A DNA stretch of 64,000 bases from JABMMZ01 sp964505065 (GTDB taxonomy: Bacteria; Bacteroidota; Bacteroidia; NS11-12g; UBA955), in assembly GCA_964505065.1 (NCBI GenBank), contig CAZDGF010000008.1, forward strand, positions 4,502 to 68,501. The letters are read 5' to 3'. Position numbers and translations under genes: made by a program. The notes below the pieces were generated by a model. The model made no database searches. It was given only the letters and a program-made list of their open reading frames with translations, and was not told the origin of the DNA. Shown here one piece after another: positions 15,138 through 23,783 of this stretch; the first letter of the stretch is position 1, and the number at the start of each line of letters is the position of its first letter.

Positions 15138-15174
15138 AAGACTGCTCCTTAAAAATTTGGAGCAGTCTTTTTTT
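15138..15174 (+). terminator. Terminator of the original tRNA-Leu transcript
   Basis: An 11-bp perfect stem (AAGACTGCTCC with GGAGCAGTCTT at 15159-15169) is followed by a T run, seven bases after the tRNA acceptor end. It marks the start of chromosomal DNA to the right of the island. Confidence 0.85.
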
Positions 15175-15222
15175 ATTTATAGTTATTCAAGTTTAAATTG
15201 TAATTTAATTTCTTGCTAAAGT

Positions 15223-18200
15223 TTATCTTAAAAGTGTTACAGTACCCTCGTAATTGTATTTTTTTTCATTGAATGCTGTTGCCTGTAATTTCCATATATA
15301 AACATCTTGTTGGCAATTTTCATTTTTATACTTTCCGTTCCAATATAAATTTTTGTTACTGGTTTCCCAAAGTAACTCACCCCAACGATTGAAAATTTGT
15401 AAATAATATGTTTTTTCGCCATTTATTATTGGCTTAAAAACATTGTTTGCTGCAGGGCCTGTTCCCTCCGGACTAAAGGCATTTGGAACAAAAATTGTAA
15501 TATCATCTCCTACTACTCTTTCTTGTGTTTTTATATCAGAACAAGTACCTATAGAATCTTCAAAACTTATTCCATTTGAAATTTTATAATGATACATAGC
15601 AGTAAGACTTACCAAGTATTTACTTGTGTCTGTTGAATAAATATGTAATGGGTTTTCTTTTGTACTTGTATCGTCTATGTTTTTATCATTAAACTGCCAT
15701 AAGTAAGCCAATTCTCCAAATTTTACTTTGCTTTTATTTATAAATTGAAATTTAGGAAAAGCTACAGTTGTAAAATAGCTTGGATTACTTGTAAAATCTG
15801 CTATTGGCATTGGATATACTTTTACATAACTTATTTTTTCTTGTTCAGTTTGGCAAACTTCATCGGCATTTGTTCCCCATTGATTTTTTACGGTTAATTT
15901 TACATTATAGCCTTTTATAGCAGCAGTATCATACAATATATTTTGAGGATTGGCAATATCGTTATTAATTGAACTGCCATTGCCAAAATTCCATTCATAT
16001 TTTAAATTGTTTGAATTTTGAGGTTTTGAAACATTGCTTGTAAAACTAACAATTGCTTTTTCGCATTGCTCTAATGGGTTGCCCATAAAAATAAATTGAG
16101 GAAAAGGATGAATGACAATTGGCAATATTTGTTTTACAGCAGGGCAAACACCCTCCTTAATAGATGTAAGTACTATATTGAAAATACCAATACTGGTGTC
16201 TATAACACCATGTGTATAATTGGTATTCAAATTGTTTTTATTGGTAAAAATACCATCGCCATCGGTTTGCCAATTAGTATTTGTTACGAATTTTTTAGTT
16301 GCTTTAAGTTCAAATAATTTCCCTTCGCATAGTTGGTAAGGCTTTTGATTTATAATAGTTATTTCTGGTTCATTTTGCACTAATGTATAAATTGAATCTG
16401 AATTTTGGCAACCGGTTTGCGGATGAGTGTAAGTGAAAGTTGAAGTAAACACACCCTCGTATTGTTTGTTTTTTGGTGCTTTGGCTGCATTTAAAAAATA
16501 ATTGTTTTCTACTAACTGACCTTTCCATTTACCATTCAAATTGTTTTGATAATTAGATATTAAAGGAAAATTAATTTGGCTACTACAAAGTGTATCTATT
16601 TTTTGTAATTTTATAAATGGCAATCCATTCACTACTATTTCAATACTATCTTGAATAGGACAACCACTTGAAATATCTGTAAACATAAGCAAATAAATAC
16701 CTGCACCCACTTTAGGATTAAAAAAGTTATTGTTTTTTATTGCATTTTGCAGTTTTACATTATTAGGGTTTCTATCATTATTTACAGCCACACATTGCCA
16801 TTTACCATTGGTAAAACGTATTGCAGTATTTTTCTCTTTTACAAAGCTATCAAGAGCTAATCCAGAAAAATTAACACATTGATTTGGCAATGGCTCAAAT
16901 TCAATAATAGGAAGACTAATAACTGTTACATTACTCGTATCGCAAGTAGCACAATTTGTAGAACCATCTCTAAAACAATATTCAAATTTATAATTACCAG
17001 TTTTATTAGGCTCAAATTCACTTCCAACATTACATTTCCAAAGGAGTGTAGGGTATTTACCCTCAGTAATAATGTTATTCATATCAACCCCAACAGGTGC
17101 TTCAATACATCTAAAAGATTCTAAACCCGCTAACCTACTAAATGGCTTTACAATTAAACTATCTAATACTAATTCGCCTGCTTTTTGACAATGCAATTTA
17201 TTTTTAACCTCTACCAAAGGATTAGGGCGAACTTTTAAAATTAAATTTGCGCTATTCTTACAGCCTTTATTATCGGTATAACAAACTTTTACAGTATCAG
17301 AAATACCCAATTTTGGTAATTTGTCATTTGTTATTTTATCTTTAGGACACCACCATATATTTCCGCCAATTTCTGAAATATATTTTGTTTTTGAACAATT
17401 GTAATTTACAGCACTTTTACTTGGCATAGCTACTACAGCATTTCTCAACGTTAAATTAATACATGCTTCTTGATAACACAATGGCGGTATAGGGTTTATT
17501 TGAAATGTAGGCAAAGCATTTACGGTTAAATTCATTGTATCATTGTTATAGCAAGTAATACCGCTTTGAGTTACAGCTAACTTTAATCCATATTTTCTTG
17601 CAGAATTTTGATTGATTTTTTGCTTTAAATTGCTGTCGTTAGATACTATAATATTGGTATTCAAATCTTGCCAAATAAATGAGGCTATATAACCTAAAGG
17701 TTTGCGTTGTGCTTTTATTTTTAAGGTATCAAAAATGCAAATTTCTTGATGCGGTTTTGCTATTGCTACTACTGTATCGTTTACAAATAAATTCATAGTG
17801 TCGCTTGTATTACATCCAAGCTTATCCATAACTTTTGCAATATACTGTCCTGCTATATTTGTTTTAATTGTTCGGGTACTATCGCCTGATGGTAGCCAAT
17901 AATATTTTAAGCTATCTGCATTTTGCGCATCTAATGCAATACTTTGGTAGGTGCATATTCGTTGGTCTGCACCTATATTTACAACAGGTAAGGGTTGATA
18001 ATGAATTTTTATTGTATCTGAATCCGTACATTTATTTTTATCTGTAATTTTCAATAAAACGCTACTATTTTGAGTTGGTTTAAGTGTTATTTTTTCTGCT
18101 GATGAGTATGTTGTTCCAAAGGGCGTTTCCCAATAGTACAGATAAGTAGGTACGCCATTTTTTATTTTAGGATTTAAAGTAATGCTATCGCCTGCACATA

Positions 18201-19785
18201 CAAAAGTATCTTTGCCAAAAGCCAATTCTACTTTTAAAATAGGTGGCATAATAACGGTATCTTGGTATATTTTAGGGCAAGTATATTTAGGATTTACAAT
18301 ATAATGGGTAATAATATATTTTCCGCCATATTTCAGGACAATACTATCTTTTTTATTGAAACTTTTTTTGTAAACAATACCACTATTTGTGCTATCTCTA
18401 ATTGTCCATTCATAGTTGTAAGTTTCGTTATTTGTAGTATCTATTGGGTAGCATTGGAATTTTAATTTACCACATGCCATAATATCATATTTTCTGTAAG
18501 CTGCTGCAATAGGTTTTACTAAAATGGTATACCCCTTTACTGTTTTTGCAGGATTATCACAATTGTCATCTTTAGCAATTGCTGCAAATCTGTATACACT
18601 TGGTCGAGCATCGCCTTTTTTGGTTTGCCAAGTAAATACCCCTTTTTTTTCACGCGCTTTTGGGTCTATAATTTTTAAACTACCTCCTATTATACCAAAA
18701 TTCCAAGTTAATTCTACTGTATCTAACCGAGTTTGTTTTGGTAAATAAGGGTCGTCTTTGGTATCAATATCTATTTCTACTAAATCACCCTCACAAACAA
18801 TCCAATTGTATTTTTTTGAAATTATTTTTGGTGGATTATTCTCTGGGCATTGTTTTACCACCAATTGCATATCTCTTCTTGTTCTGCCTACCAATATCAT
18901 TTTGCCCGTTGCCGAATCCTTCCTATATTCATCTATTTGAATAACAATTACACCTACTTCCTCGCAATTAGTAGGCGTAAAAATAATATCTCCTGTATAT
19001 TCATCAAAACAAAAGCCTCTTGGAGGATTAGCATTTGGCGAACATTTACAATTTAATACACCTGGATTAGGAGGGCAATAAGGTGTCATAGGTAATTTAG
19101 GTGTAAAAGTTGGTACATAACTTTCATTTGAATTATGTGCATTTAAAGGATTTACCAAGCTAAATACCAAGCTATCGCCATCTACATTTTCTGTTACACC
19201 ATTATTATAAATGAAAGGTTGGTTACAGCATATTTTAGCAACAGGCGCAATTGTTAAAGTGGGAGAAGTATTGCATTTATTGGTAGTTTTAGCTATATTG
19301 CATATATTTAACATAGCCTCTGTATATAAATTTCCCTTGTTTATAGTTGTTATTGCATTGTTTCTGCAACATTGCTCTACTGAAAAGAATATTTCACAAC
19401 AGCCTGCTTTTTTAAAAGCATCATAAGGGCTGGCATTCAAATCTATAATGGCTTCAAAAACATGTTCTTCTATACCCTCTGCCGAAGGACTATTTTCGGG
19501 ATTACAAGGATTTGGCGCACCATCGCATTTTTCTGAAACATCATTAATTTCTGTGCGGGTATAGTTTACATTAATAGCATTTACACCATTACAAAATGCT
19601 TTTATAATAGGTAAACTTAAAGGTACACCTCTACAATCTCTATAAACTTTAAAAATTAATTTATATTTTCCTACACCAATACATTGATAGGAAATATCGC
19701 TTCCCATCATATGTGTTGCATTAATATTTATACTAAAAAAGCAGATAAATATAACAGTAATAATAAATTTATTTAATTGTTTCAT
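15223..19785 (-). CDS. Giant secreted PKD protein with T9SS type B (gliding-associated) C-terminus
   Basis: A 1520-residue exported protein. It begins with a signal peptide (KFIITVIFICFFSININA) and the opening THMMGSDISYQCIGVGKYKL, common in large gliding-associated proteins. The body consists of many Cys-rich, immunoglobulin/PKD-like repeats (for example KYEWNFGNGSSINND near residue 1260). The last 90 residues form the CHU_C domain: FVPNAFSPEGTGPAANNVFK, LQIFNRWGELLWE, WNGKYKNENCQQDVYIWKL. That domain sends proteins through the type IX system and attaches them to the cell surface. Role: probably adhesion or gliding. It stands alone between the island scar and the divergent korAB genes. Confidence 0.9.
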   Translation of the reverse strand: MKQLNKFIITVIFICFFSININATHMMGSDISYQCIGVGKYKLIFKVYRDCRGVPLSLPIIKAFCNGVNAINVNYTRTEINDVSEKCDGAPNPCNPENSPSAEGIEEHVFEAIIDLNASPYDAFKKAGCCEIFFSVEQCCRNNAITTINKGNLYTEAMLNICNIAKTTNKCNTSPTLTIAPVAKICCNQPFIYNNGVTENVDGDSLVFSLVNPLNAHNSNESYVPTFTPKLPMTPYCPPNPGVLNCKCSPNANPPRGFCFDEYTGDIIFTPTNCEEVGVIVIQIDEYRKDSATGKMILVGRTRRDMQLVVKQCPENNPPKIISKKYNWIVCEGDLVEIDIDTKDDPYLPKQTRLDTVELTWNFGIIGGSLKIIDPKAREKKGVFTWQTKKGDARPSVYRFAAIAKDDNCDNPAKTVKGYTILVKPIAAAYRKYDIMACGKLKFQCYPIDTTNNETYNYEWTIRDSTNSGIVYKKSFNKKDSIVLKYGGKYIITHYIVNPKYTCPKIYQDTVIMPPILKVELAFGKDTFVCAGDSITLNPKIKNGVPTYLYYWETPFGTTYSSAEKITLKPTQNSSVLLKITDKNKCTDSDTIKIHYQPLPVVNIGADQRICTYQSIALDAQNADSLKYYWLPSGDSTRTIKTNIAGQYIAKVMDKLGCNTSDTMNLFVNDTVVAIAKPHQEICIFDTLKIKAQRKPLGYIASFIWQDLNTNIIVSNDSNLKQKINQNSARKYGLKLAVTQSGITCYNNDTMNLTVNALPTFQINPIPPLCYQEACINLTLRNAVVAMPSKSAVNYNCSKTKYISEIGGNIWWCPKDKITNDKLPKLGISDTVKVCYTDNKGCKNSANLILKVRPNPLVEVKNKLHCQKAGELVLDSLIVKPFSRLAGLESFRCIEAPVGVDMNNIITEGKYPTLLWKCNVGSEFEPNKTGNYKFEYCFRDGSTNCATCDTSNVTVISLPIIEFEPLPNQCVNFSGLALDSFVKEKNTAIRFTNGKWQCVAVNNDRNPNNVKLQNAIKNNNFFNPKVGAGIYLLMFTDISSGCPIQDSIEIVVNGLPFIKLQKIDTLCSSQINFPLISNYQNNLNGKWKGQLVENNYFLNAAKAPKNKQYEGVFTSTFTYTHPQTGCQNSDSIYTLVQNEPEITIINQKPYQLCEGKLFELKATKKFVTNTNWQTDGDGIFTNKNNLNTNYTHGVIDTSIGIFNIVLTSIKEGVCPAVKQILPIVIHPFPQFIFMGNPLEQCEKAIVSFTSNVSKPQNSNNLKYEWNFGNGSSINNDIANPQNILYDTAAIKGYNVKLTVKNQWGTNADEVCQTEQEKISYVKVYPMPIADFTSNPSYFTTVAFPKFQFINKSKVKFGELAYLWQFNDKNIDDTSTKENPLHIYSTDTSKYLVSLTAMYHYKISNGISFEDSIGTCSDIKTQERVVGDDITIFVPNAFSPEGTGPAANNVFKPIINGEKTYYLQIFNRWGELLWETSNKNLYWNGKYKNENCQQDVYIWKLQATAFNEKKYNYEGTVTLLR

Positions 19786-19811
19786 ATCCTATAAACACCA
19801 AATAAACACTG

Positions 19812-19888
19812 AACGTTGCCTTAAAAATATAATTTTTTTAGTAGGCAACGTTTTATATATTTTTTGTGTCTTTGGGCACAAAAGTTGC
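19812..19888. promoter_or_regulatory. Inverted repeat and sigma-54-like site between the giant gene and korA
   Basis: AACGTTGCCT (19812-19821) and AGGCAACGTT (19843-19852) form a perfect 10-bp inverted repeat. On the plus strand, GGGCACAAAAGTTGCC (19874-19889) has GG and GC separated by exactly 10 bases (19875-19876 and 19887-19888), the layout of a -24/-12 promoter, about 125 bp before korA. Both are sequence observations; activity is not shown. Confidence 0.35.
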
Positions 19889-19994
19889 CTAATTGCCAAA
19901 ATCTAATCTAACATTATCAATAAAAAGTATAATTATATTTCAATAGATACTAAATAGTAATTGATTAATTTCATTTTCATCTTAAATTTTAACC

Positions 19995-20002
19995 TACCTT
20001 TG
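19995..20002 (+). promoter_or_regulatory. TAnnTTTG -7 element before korA
   Basis: TACCTTTG matches the Bacteroidota -7 consensus exactly and lies 10 bases before the TTG start of korA. No clear TTTG lies 19 bases further upstream, so the -33 element is weak or absent. Confidence 0.45.
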
Positions 20003-20012
20003 CAGCTTTATT

Positions 20013-21851
20013 TTGAGTACAAATTCTTCAATAAAATTAAATCAAGTAGTTATAAAATTTGCAGGTGATAGTGGCGATGGTGTTCAGCTTACAGGCAATC
20101 AATTTGCAGAAACCAACGCCCTTTTTGGTAATGATATTTCTACTTTTCCAGATTTTCCTGCCGAAATAAGAGCCCCAATAGGCACACTGCCAGGTGTATC
20201 GGGCTTTCAATTACATTTTAGCAGCACAGCAATATTAACCCCTGGCGATAATTACGATGTACTTGTTGCGCTTAATGCTGCTGCGCTTAAATCTAATATT
20301 AAGCAGCTAAAGCCCAATGGTATAATTATTGCAAATACTGATGGTTTTGATAGTAAAAATTTGCGATTAGCAAATATTAATGAGCATAATAATCCTTTAA
20401 CCAATGGAAGTTTAAATGCCTTTAGGGTATTCCAATTGGAATTAACAAAACTTACCAAACTTGCAGTAAAGCCTTTTGCATTGGGCAATAAAGATGCCGA
20501 ACGATGCAAAAACATGTATGTATTGGGTCTAATTTATTGGCTTTATAACCGTGAAATAGAAAACACAATTGCTTTTTTAAACAAGCAATTTTCAAAAAAT
20601 GAAACACTTGCAAATGCCAATATTACTGCCTTAAAAGCTGGCTACTATTATGGCGAAACAACAGAAGTTTTTGCTGAGCGTTATGAAGTAAGCATTGCAG
20701 ATACCCCAAAAGGCAATTATAGAAGTATTAATGGCAATCAAGCCACAGCTTTGGGCTTATTGGCAGCAAGTTTAAAAGCCAATTTGCCTTTGTTTTTAGG
20801 CACATATCCTATAACCCCTGCATCAGATATTTTACACGAATTAAGCAAACACAAAGGCTTTAATGTATATACCTTTCAAGCAGAAGATGAGATAGCAGGC
20901 GTATGTGCAGCTATTGGGGCTTCGTATGGTGGAAGCATAGGTATTACTACAAGCTCTGGTCCAGGTATAGCTTTAAAAACAGAAGCTATTGGGCTTGCCA
21001 CAATGTTAGAATTACCATTGGTAATTTGCAATATTCAACGTGGCGGACCTTCAACTGGCTTGCCTACAAAAACCGAACAAGCAGATTTATTACAAGCCTT
21101 GTATGGCAGAAATGGCGAATGTCCAATAGTGGTTATAGCAGCAAGTTCGCCAAGTAATTGCTACGAAATGGCATATTTAGCTATTAAATTGGCATTAGAA
21201 CATACTGTACCCGTAATGTTTTTAAGCGATGGTTTTATTGCAAATAGTGCTGAGCCTTGGCTTATTCAAGAGTTGGAAACTTTGCCCAATATTCAGCCTA
21301 AATATATAAGCAGCCTTGCGGAAAATTATTTGCCATATTTAAGAGATGAAAATTTGGTGCGTAGTATTGCTATTCCAGGTAGTGTAGGTTTAGAAAATAG
21401 AATAGGCGGATTAGAAAAAGAAAATATTACTGGTAATATTAGCTACGATCCTTTAAACCATGAGCTAATGGTAAAATTAAGAGCCGAAAAAGTACAAAAA
21501 ATTGCGAATTTTATTCCTACCCAAGCGTTTGAAAATGGAAATGAAAATAGCCAATTGCTTATTATTGGGTGGGGCAGTAGCTATGGTAGTATTACAGAAG
21601 CGGTAAAGGAGTTAAGAGCAGAGGGATTAGATATTGCCCAAATTCATATTAAATACTTAAATCCTATGCCAAAAAATTTAGGAGAAATAATAAAAGTATT
21701 TGATAAAATAGTAGTTGCCGAATTGAACAGCGGACAATTGATAAAGCTTATAAGAGCCAATTATTTAAAAGATGCCAAAGGCATAAACAAAGTACAAGGG
21801 CAGCCTTTTCAAGTAATAGAAATAAAGGAGGCTATTAAACAATATTTGTAA
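20013..21851 (+). CDS. korA: 2-oxoacid:ferredoxin oxidoreductase, alpha subunit
   Basis: A 612-residue fused gamma-alpha subunit, the usual length for KorA. Residues 10-200 are the gamma domain (FAGDSGDGVQLTGNQFAETN), which handles CoA, and residues 225-610 are the pyrimidine-binding alpha domain (LFLGTYPITPASDILHELSK, FQAEDEIAGVCAAIGASYGG, TSSGPGIALKTEAIGLA). With KorB it decarboxylates a 2-oxoacid, probably 2-oxoglutarate, to the acyl-CoA with ferredoxin as acceptor. Translation begins at TTG (20013), the only start compatible with the conserved N-terminus. It overlaps korB by one base. Confidence 0.95.
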   Translation: MSTNSSIKLNQVVIKFAGDSGDGVQLTGNQFAETNALFGNDISTFPDFPAEIRAPIGTLPGVSGFQLHFSSTAILTPGDNYDVLVALNAAALKSNIKQLKPNGIIIANTDGFDSKNLRLANINEHNNPLTNGSLNAFRVFQLELTKLTKLAVKPFALGNKDAERCKNMYVLGLIYWLYNREIENTIAFLNKQFSKNETLANANITALKAGYYYGETTEVFAERYEVSIADTPKGNYRSINGNQATALGLLAASLKANLPLFLGTYPITPASDILHELSKHKGFNVYTFQAEDEIAGVCAAIGASYGGSIGITTSSGPGIALKTEAIGLATMLELPLVICNIQRGGPSTGLPTKTEQADLLQALYGRNGECPIVVIAASSPSNCYEMAYLAIKLALEHTVPVMFLSDGFIANSAEPWLIQELETLPNIQPKYISSLAENYLPYLRDENLVRSIAIPGSVGLENRIGGLEKENITGNISYDPLNHELMVKLRAEKVQKIANFIPTQAFENGNENSQLLIIGWGSSYGSITEAVKELRAEGLDIAQIHIKYLNPMPKNLGEIIKVFDKIVVAELNSGQLIKLIRANYLKDAKGINKVQGQPFQVIEIKEAIKQYL

Positions 21852-22867
21852 TGCATTTAGAAAATAACATACAATTATTTACAGCTAAAGATTTGGAAAC
21901 CGACCAAGAAATACGTTGGTGTCCTGGTTGTGGCGACTATGCTATTTTAAATAGTATGCAAAAGGTTTTGCCCGAACTTGGACAGCCCAAAAATGAGTTT
22001 GTATTTATTTCGGGCATTGGTTGCTCCTCTCGTTTTCCATATTATATGAATACTTATGGCTTACACTCTATACACGGCAGGGCATTGAGCGTGGCTACAG
22101 GCTTAAAACTTACCCGCCCCGAGCTTAGCGTATGGGTAATTACAGGCGATGGCGATAGTTTAAGTATTGGAGGCAACCATTTAATTCATACGCTTAGGCG
22201 AAACCCAAATTTGAATATTTTATTGTTTAATAATCAAATATATGGGCTTACAAAAGGGCAGTATTCGCCAACAAGCGAGTTGGGAAAAATTACCAAATCA
22301 TCGCCCATAGGCACAGTAGATTATCCTTTTAATCCTTTAGCATTGTGCTTGGGCGCAAATGGCACTTTTATTGCCCGTACAATGGATAGAGATGCAAAAC
22401 GCCAACAAGAAATTTATAAGAGAGCATATTTTCATAAGGGCTCAAGTTTGGTAGAAATTTATCAAAATTGTAATGTATTTAACGATGGTGCTTTTGAAAT
22501 ATTTACAGATAAAGCTCAAAAACCATTTACAACTTTGTATTTAGAAAATAACCAACCGCTTGTATTTGAAGATGGAAAAAAAGGCATTGCATTAGATGGT
22601 CTAATTCCCAAAATTGTGGATTTGAATAATTATTCAAAAAACGACTTGTTTATTCACAATGAAGAGGATAAAACCAAGGCATATTTATTAACACAATTTT
22701 TTGATGAAACGGATATGCCACGCCCCTTTGGTGTTATTTATACCAATACTAAAGCAGATACTTTTGATAATTTAATTAACAATCAGTTGAAGGATAAAGA
22801 AATTGAAAATAAAGAAAAGGCATTTAAAGAAGCACTTTATTCTAAGAATTCTTGGCAAAAAAAATAA
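21851..22867 (+). CDS. korB: 2-oxoacid:ferredoxin oxidoreductase, beta subunit
   Basis: A 338-residue thiamine-diphosphate-binding beta subunit. IRWCPGCGDYAILNSM (residues 20-35) holds the CPGCG motif, GIGCSSRFPYYMNTYG the second Cys motif, HGRALSVATGLKL the conserved surface, and VITGDGDSLSIGGNHLIHTL with LFNNQIYGLTKGQ the GDG-N ThDP/Mg site. It forms the active enzyme with KorA, whose stop overlaps its start (TAATG). Length and order are standard for the family. Confidence 0.95.
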   Translation: MHLENNIQLFTAKDLETDQEIRWCPGCGDYAILNSMQKVLPELGQPKNEFVFISGIGCSSRFPYYMNTYGLHSIHGRALSVATGLKLTRPELSVWVITGDGDSLSIGGNHLIHTLRRNPNLNILLFNNQIYGLTKGQYSPTSELGKITKSSPIGTVDYPFNPLALCLGANGTFIARTMDRDAKRQQEIYKRAYFHKGSSLVEIYQNCNVFNDGAFEIFTDKAQKPFTTLYLENNQPLVFEDGKKGIALDGLIPKIVDLNNYSKNDLFIHNEEDKTKAYLLTQFFDETDMPRPFGVIYTNTKADTFDNLINNQLKDKEIENKEKAFKEALYSKNSWQKK

Positions 22868-22883
22868 GCTGTTTTAAGCATTT

Positions 22884-22899
22884 TGGCACGATTTATGTT
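22884..22899 (+). promoter_or_regulatory. Sigma-54-like element before the DUF4783 gene
   Basis: TGGCACGATTTATGTT resembles TGGCACG-N4-TTGC. The -24 half is perfect, while the -12 half has GT (22897-22898) in place of GC. It lies 15 bases before the ATG at 22915. Confidence 0.35.
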
Positions 22900-22914
22900 C
22901 CAAATTAAATACTT

Positions 22915-23286
22915 ATGACAAAATTGTTGTTTATTGCTTTAATTTCTTTTTTTACTATTGGAGTTTATGCCAATTCACCACAAAAAATAAATACAGCATT
23001 GCAAAATGGAAATTCTACCGAGCTTGCAGAGGTTTTTAATAGCAGTATTGAACTATCTATGCCAAATACAAGCGGAGTATATGCTAAAGAGCAAGCACGT
23101 TTGGTTATAGATAATTTCTTTAAAGCCAATACTCCCTCAAAATGTACATTAAGCCATGAAACAAGTGGTGCATCAAGCGCTATGCTTGTATATGAATTAG
23201 TAACTAAAAATGGAACATTTCGTGTTTCTTTTGTGGTAAATATTTCGGGCGGAGGTTTTGTTATAAATGAACTAAAAATTCAGTAA
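22915..23286 (+). CDS. DUF4783 domain protein
   Basis: A 123-residue exported protein. A signal peptide (LLFIALISFFTIGVYA) precedes one DUF4783 domain: INTALQNGNSTELAEVFNSS, then ELSMPNTSGVYAKEQARLVI with DNFFKANTPSKC, and a C-terminal strand GTFRVSFVVNISGGGFVINE. The fold is an NTF2-like cone typical of small periplasmic Bacteroidota proteins; function unknown. It follows korB by 47 bp and is closed by its own terminator at 23319. Confidence 0.85.
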   Translation: MTKLLFIALISFFTIGVYANSPQKINTALQNGNSTELAEVFNSSIELSMPNTSGVYAKEQARLVIDNFFKANTPSKCTLSHETSGASSAMLVYELVTKNGTFRVSFVVNISGGGFVINELKIQ

Positions 23287-23318
23287 TTAAACTTTATATT
23301 ATTGTATTAATAAATTAG

Positions 23319-23345
23319 AAAAGTGCTATTTGATAGTGCTTTTTT
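23319..23345 (+). terminator. Terminator after DUF4783 gene
   Basis: AAAAGTGCTAT (23319-23329) pairs with ATAGTGCTTTT (23333-23343), including two G-U pairs, around a TTG loop and runs into a T tract. It lies 33 bases after the stop codon. Confidence 0.75.
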
Positions 23346-23374
23346 TATTTAGAATTATTAAGGAAGATGCTTTA

Positions 23375-23522
23375 AACCCAAATTCAGCAATAGAATTGCT
23401 GAATCGAATAACAAATTGCAAATCATGTTTTTACAAAACATAATTGCAATTTCTAAATCGGGGTTAACCCAACTAAATCAAGTAGTTCGATTTTTCAAAT
23501 CTCCTATTGATTAATTTGGGTT
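23375..23522 (+). repeat. MITE-like element, copy 1 (left flank of metal region)
   Basis: A 148-bp unit with terminal inverted repeats AACCCAAATT (23375-23384) and AATTTGGGTT (23513-23522). The first 55 bases contain the palindrome ATTCAGCAAT-AG-A-ATTGCTGAAT. Compared with 55550-55677 in inverted orientation, about 55 bases at one end and 28 at the other are nearly identical, while the middle differs. No ORF is inside. It lies in the 497-bp gap 23287-23783, which otherwise holds two terminators. Confidence 0.7.
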
Positions 23523-23539
23523 AAAGTTATTTTGAAAAC

Positions 23540-23570
23540 AAAAAAGGCTTCACATTGCTGTAAAGCCTTT
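23540..23570 (-). terminator. Terminator at the end of the metal gene run
   Basis: AAAGGCTT (23543-23550) and AAGCCTTT (23563-23570) pair; read on the minus strand the stem is followed by a T run, so it closes minus-strand transcription some 214 bases past the P-ATPase stop. Confidence 0.65.
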
Positions 23571-23783
23571 ATATTAAATTGTGGAACTAACGACATCAAA
23601 TTCGAACCAAATTTTGCAATGTTTGCAAAAAAATCAAATAATAAAAAAATATAATTCTAATGAATTTTGTTTTAATATTAAATTCAACTATAAAACTTTA
23701 AATCAGTTCAAAAATTTGTAAAGTATCATTGCTGTATTTTTTTGTAATTATAGTAGAATATTAAATAATATATTTCCTAATGA

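Noticed and set aside
15223..19785. Series of plus-strand ORFs of 60-80 codons
   Set aside because: All are shadows of the 1520-residue gene; none has an independent signal.
23375..23522. Target-site duplication around the MITE-like element
   Set aside because: TTAA occurs near both ends but the flanking bases do not align cleanly, and copy 2 has no matching duplication, so none is claimed.
23582..23611. Possible tRNA remnant next to the minus-strand terminator
   Set aside because: The minus-strand reading contains GGTTCGAA, as in a T arm, but no stems pair and no anticodon arm is present; it is too weak to call.
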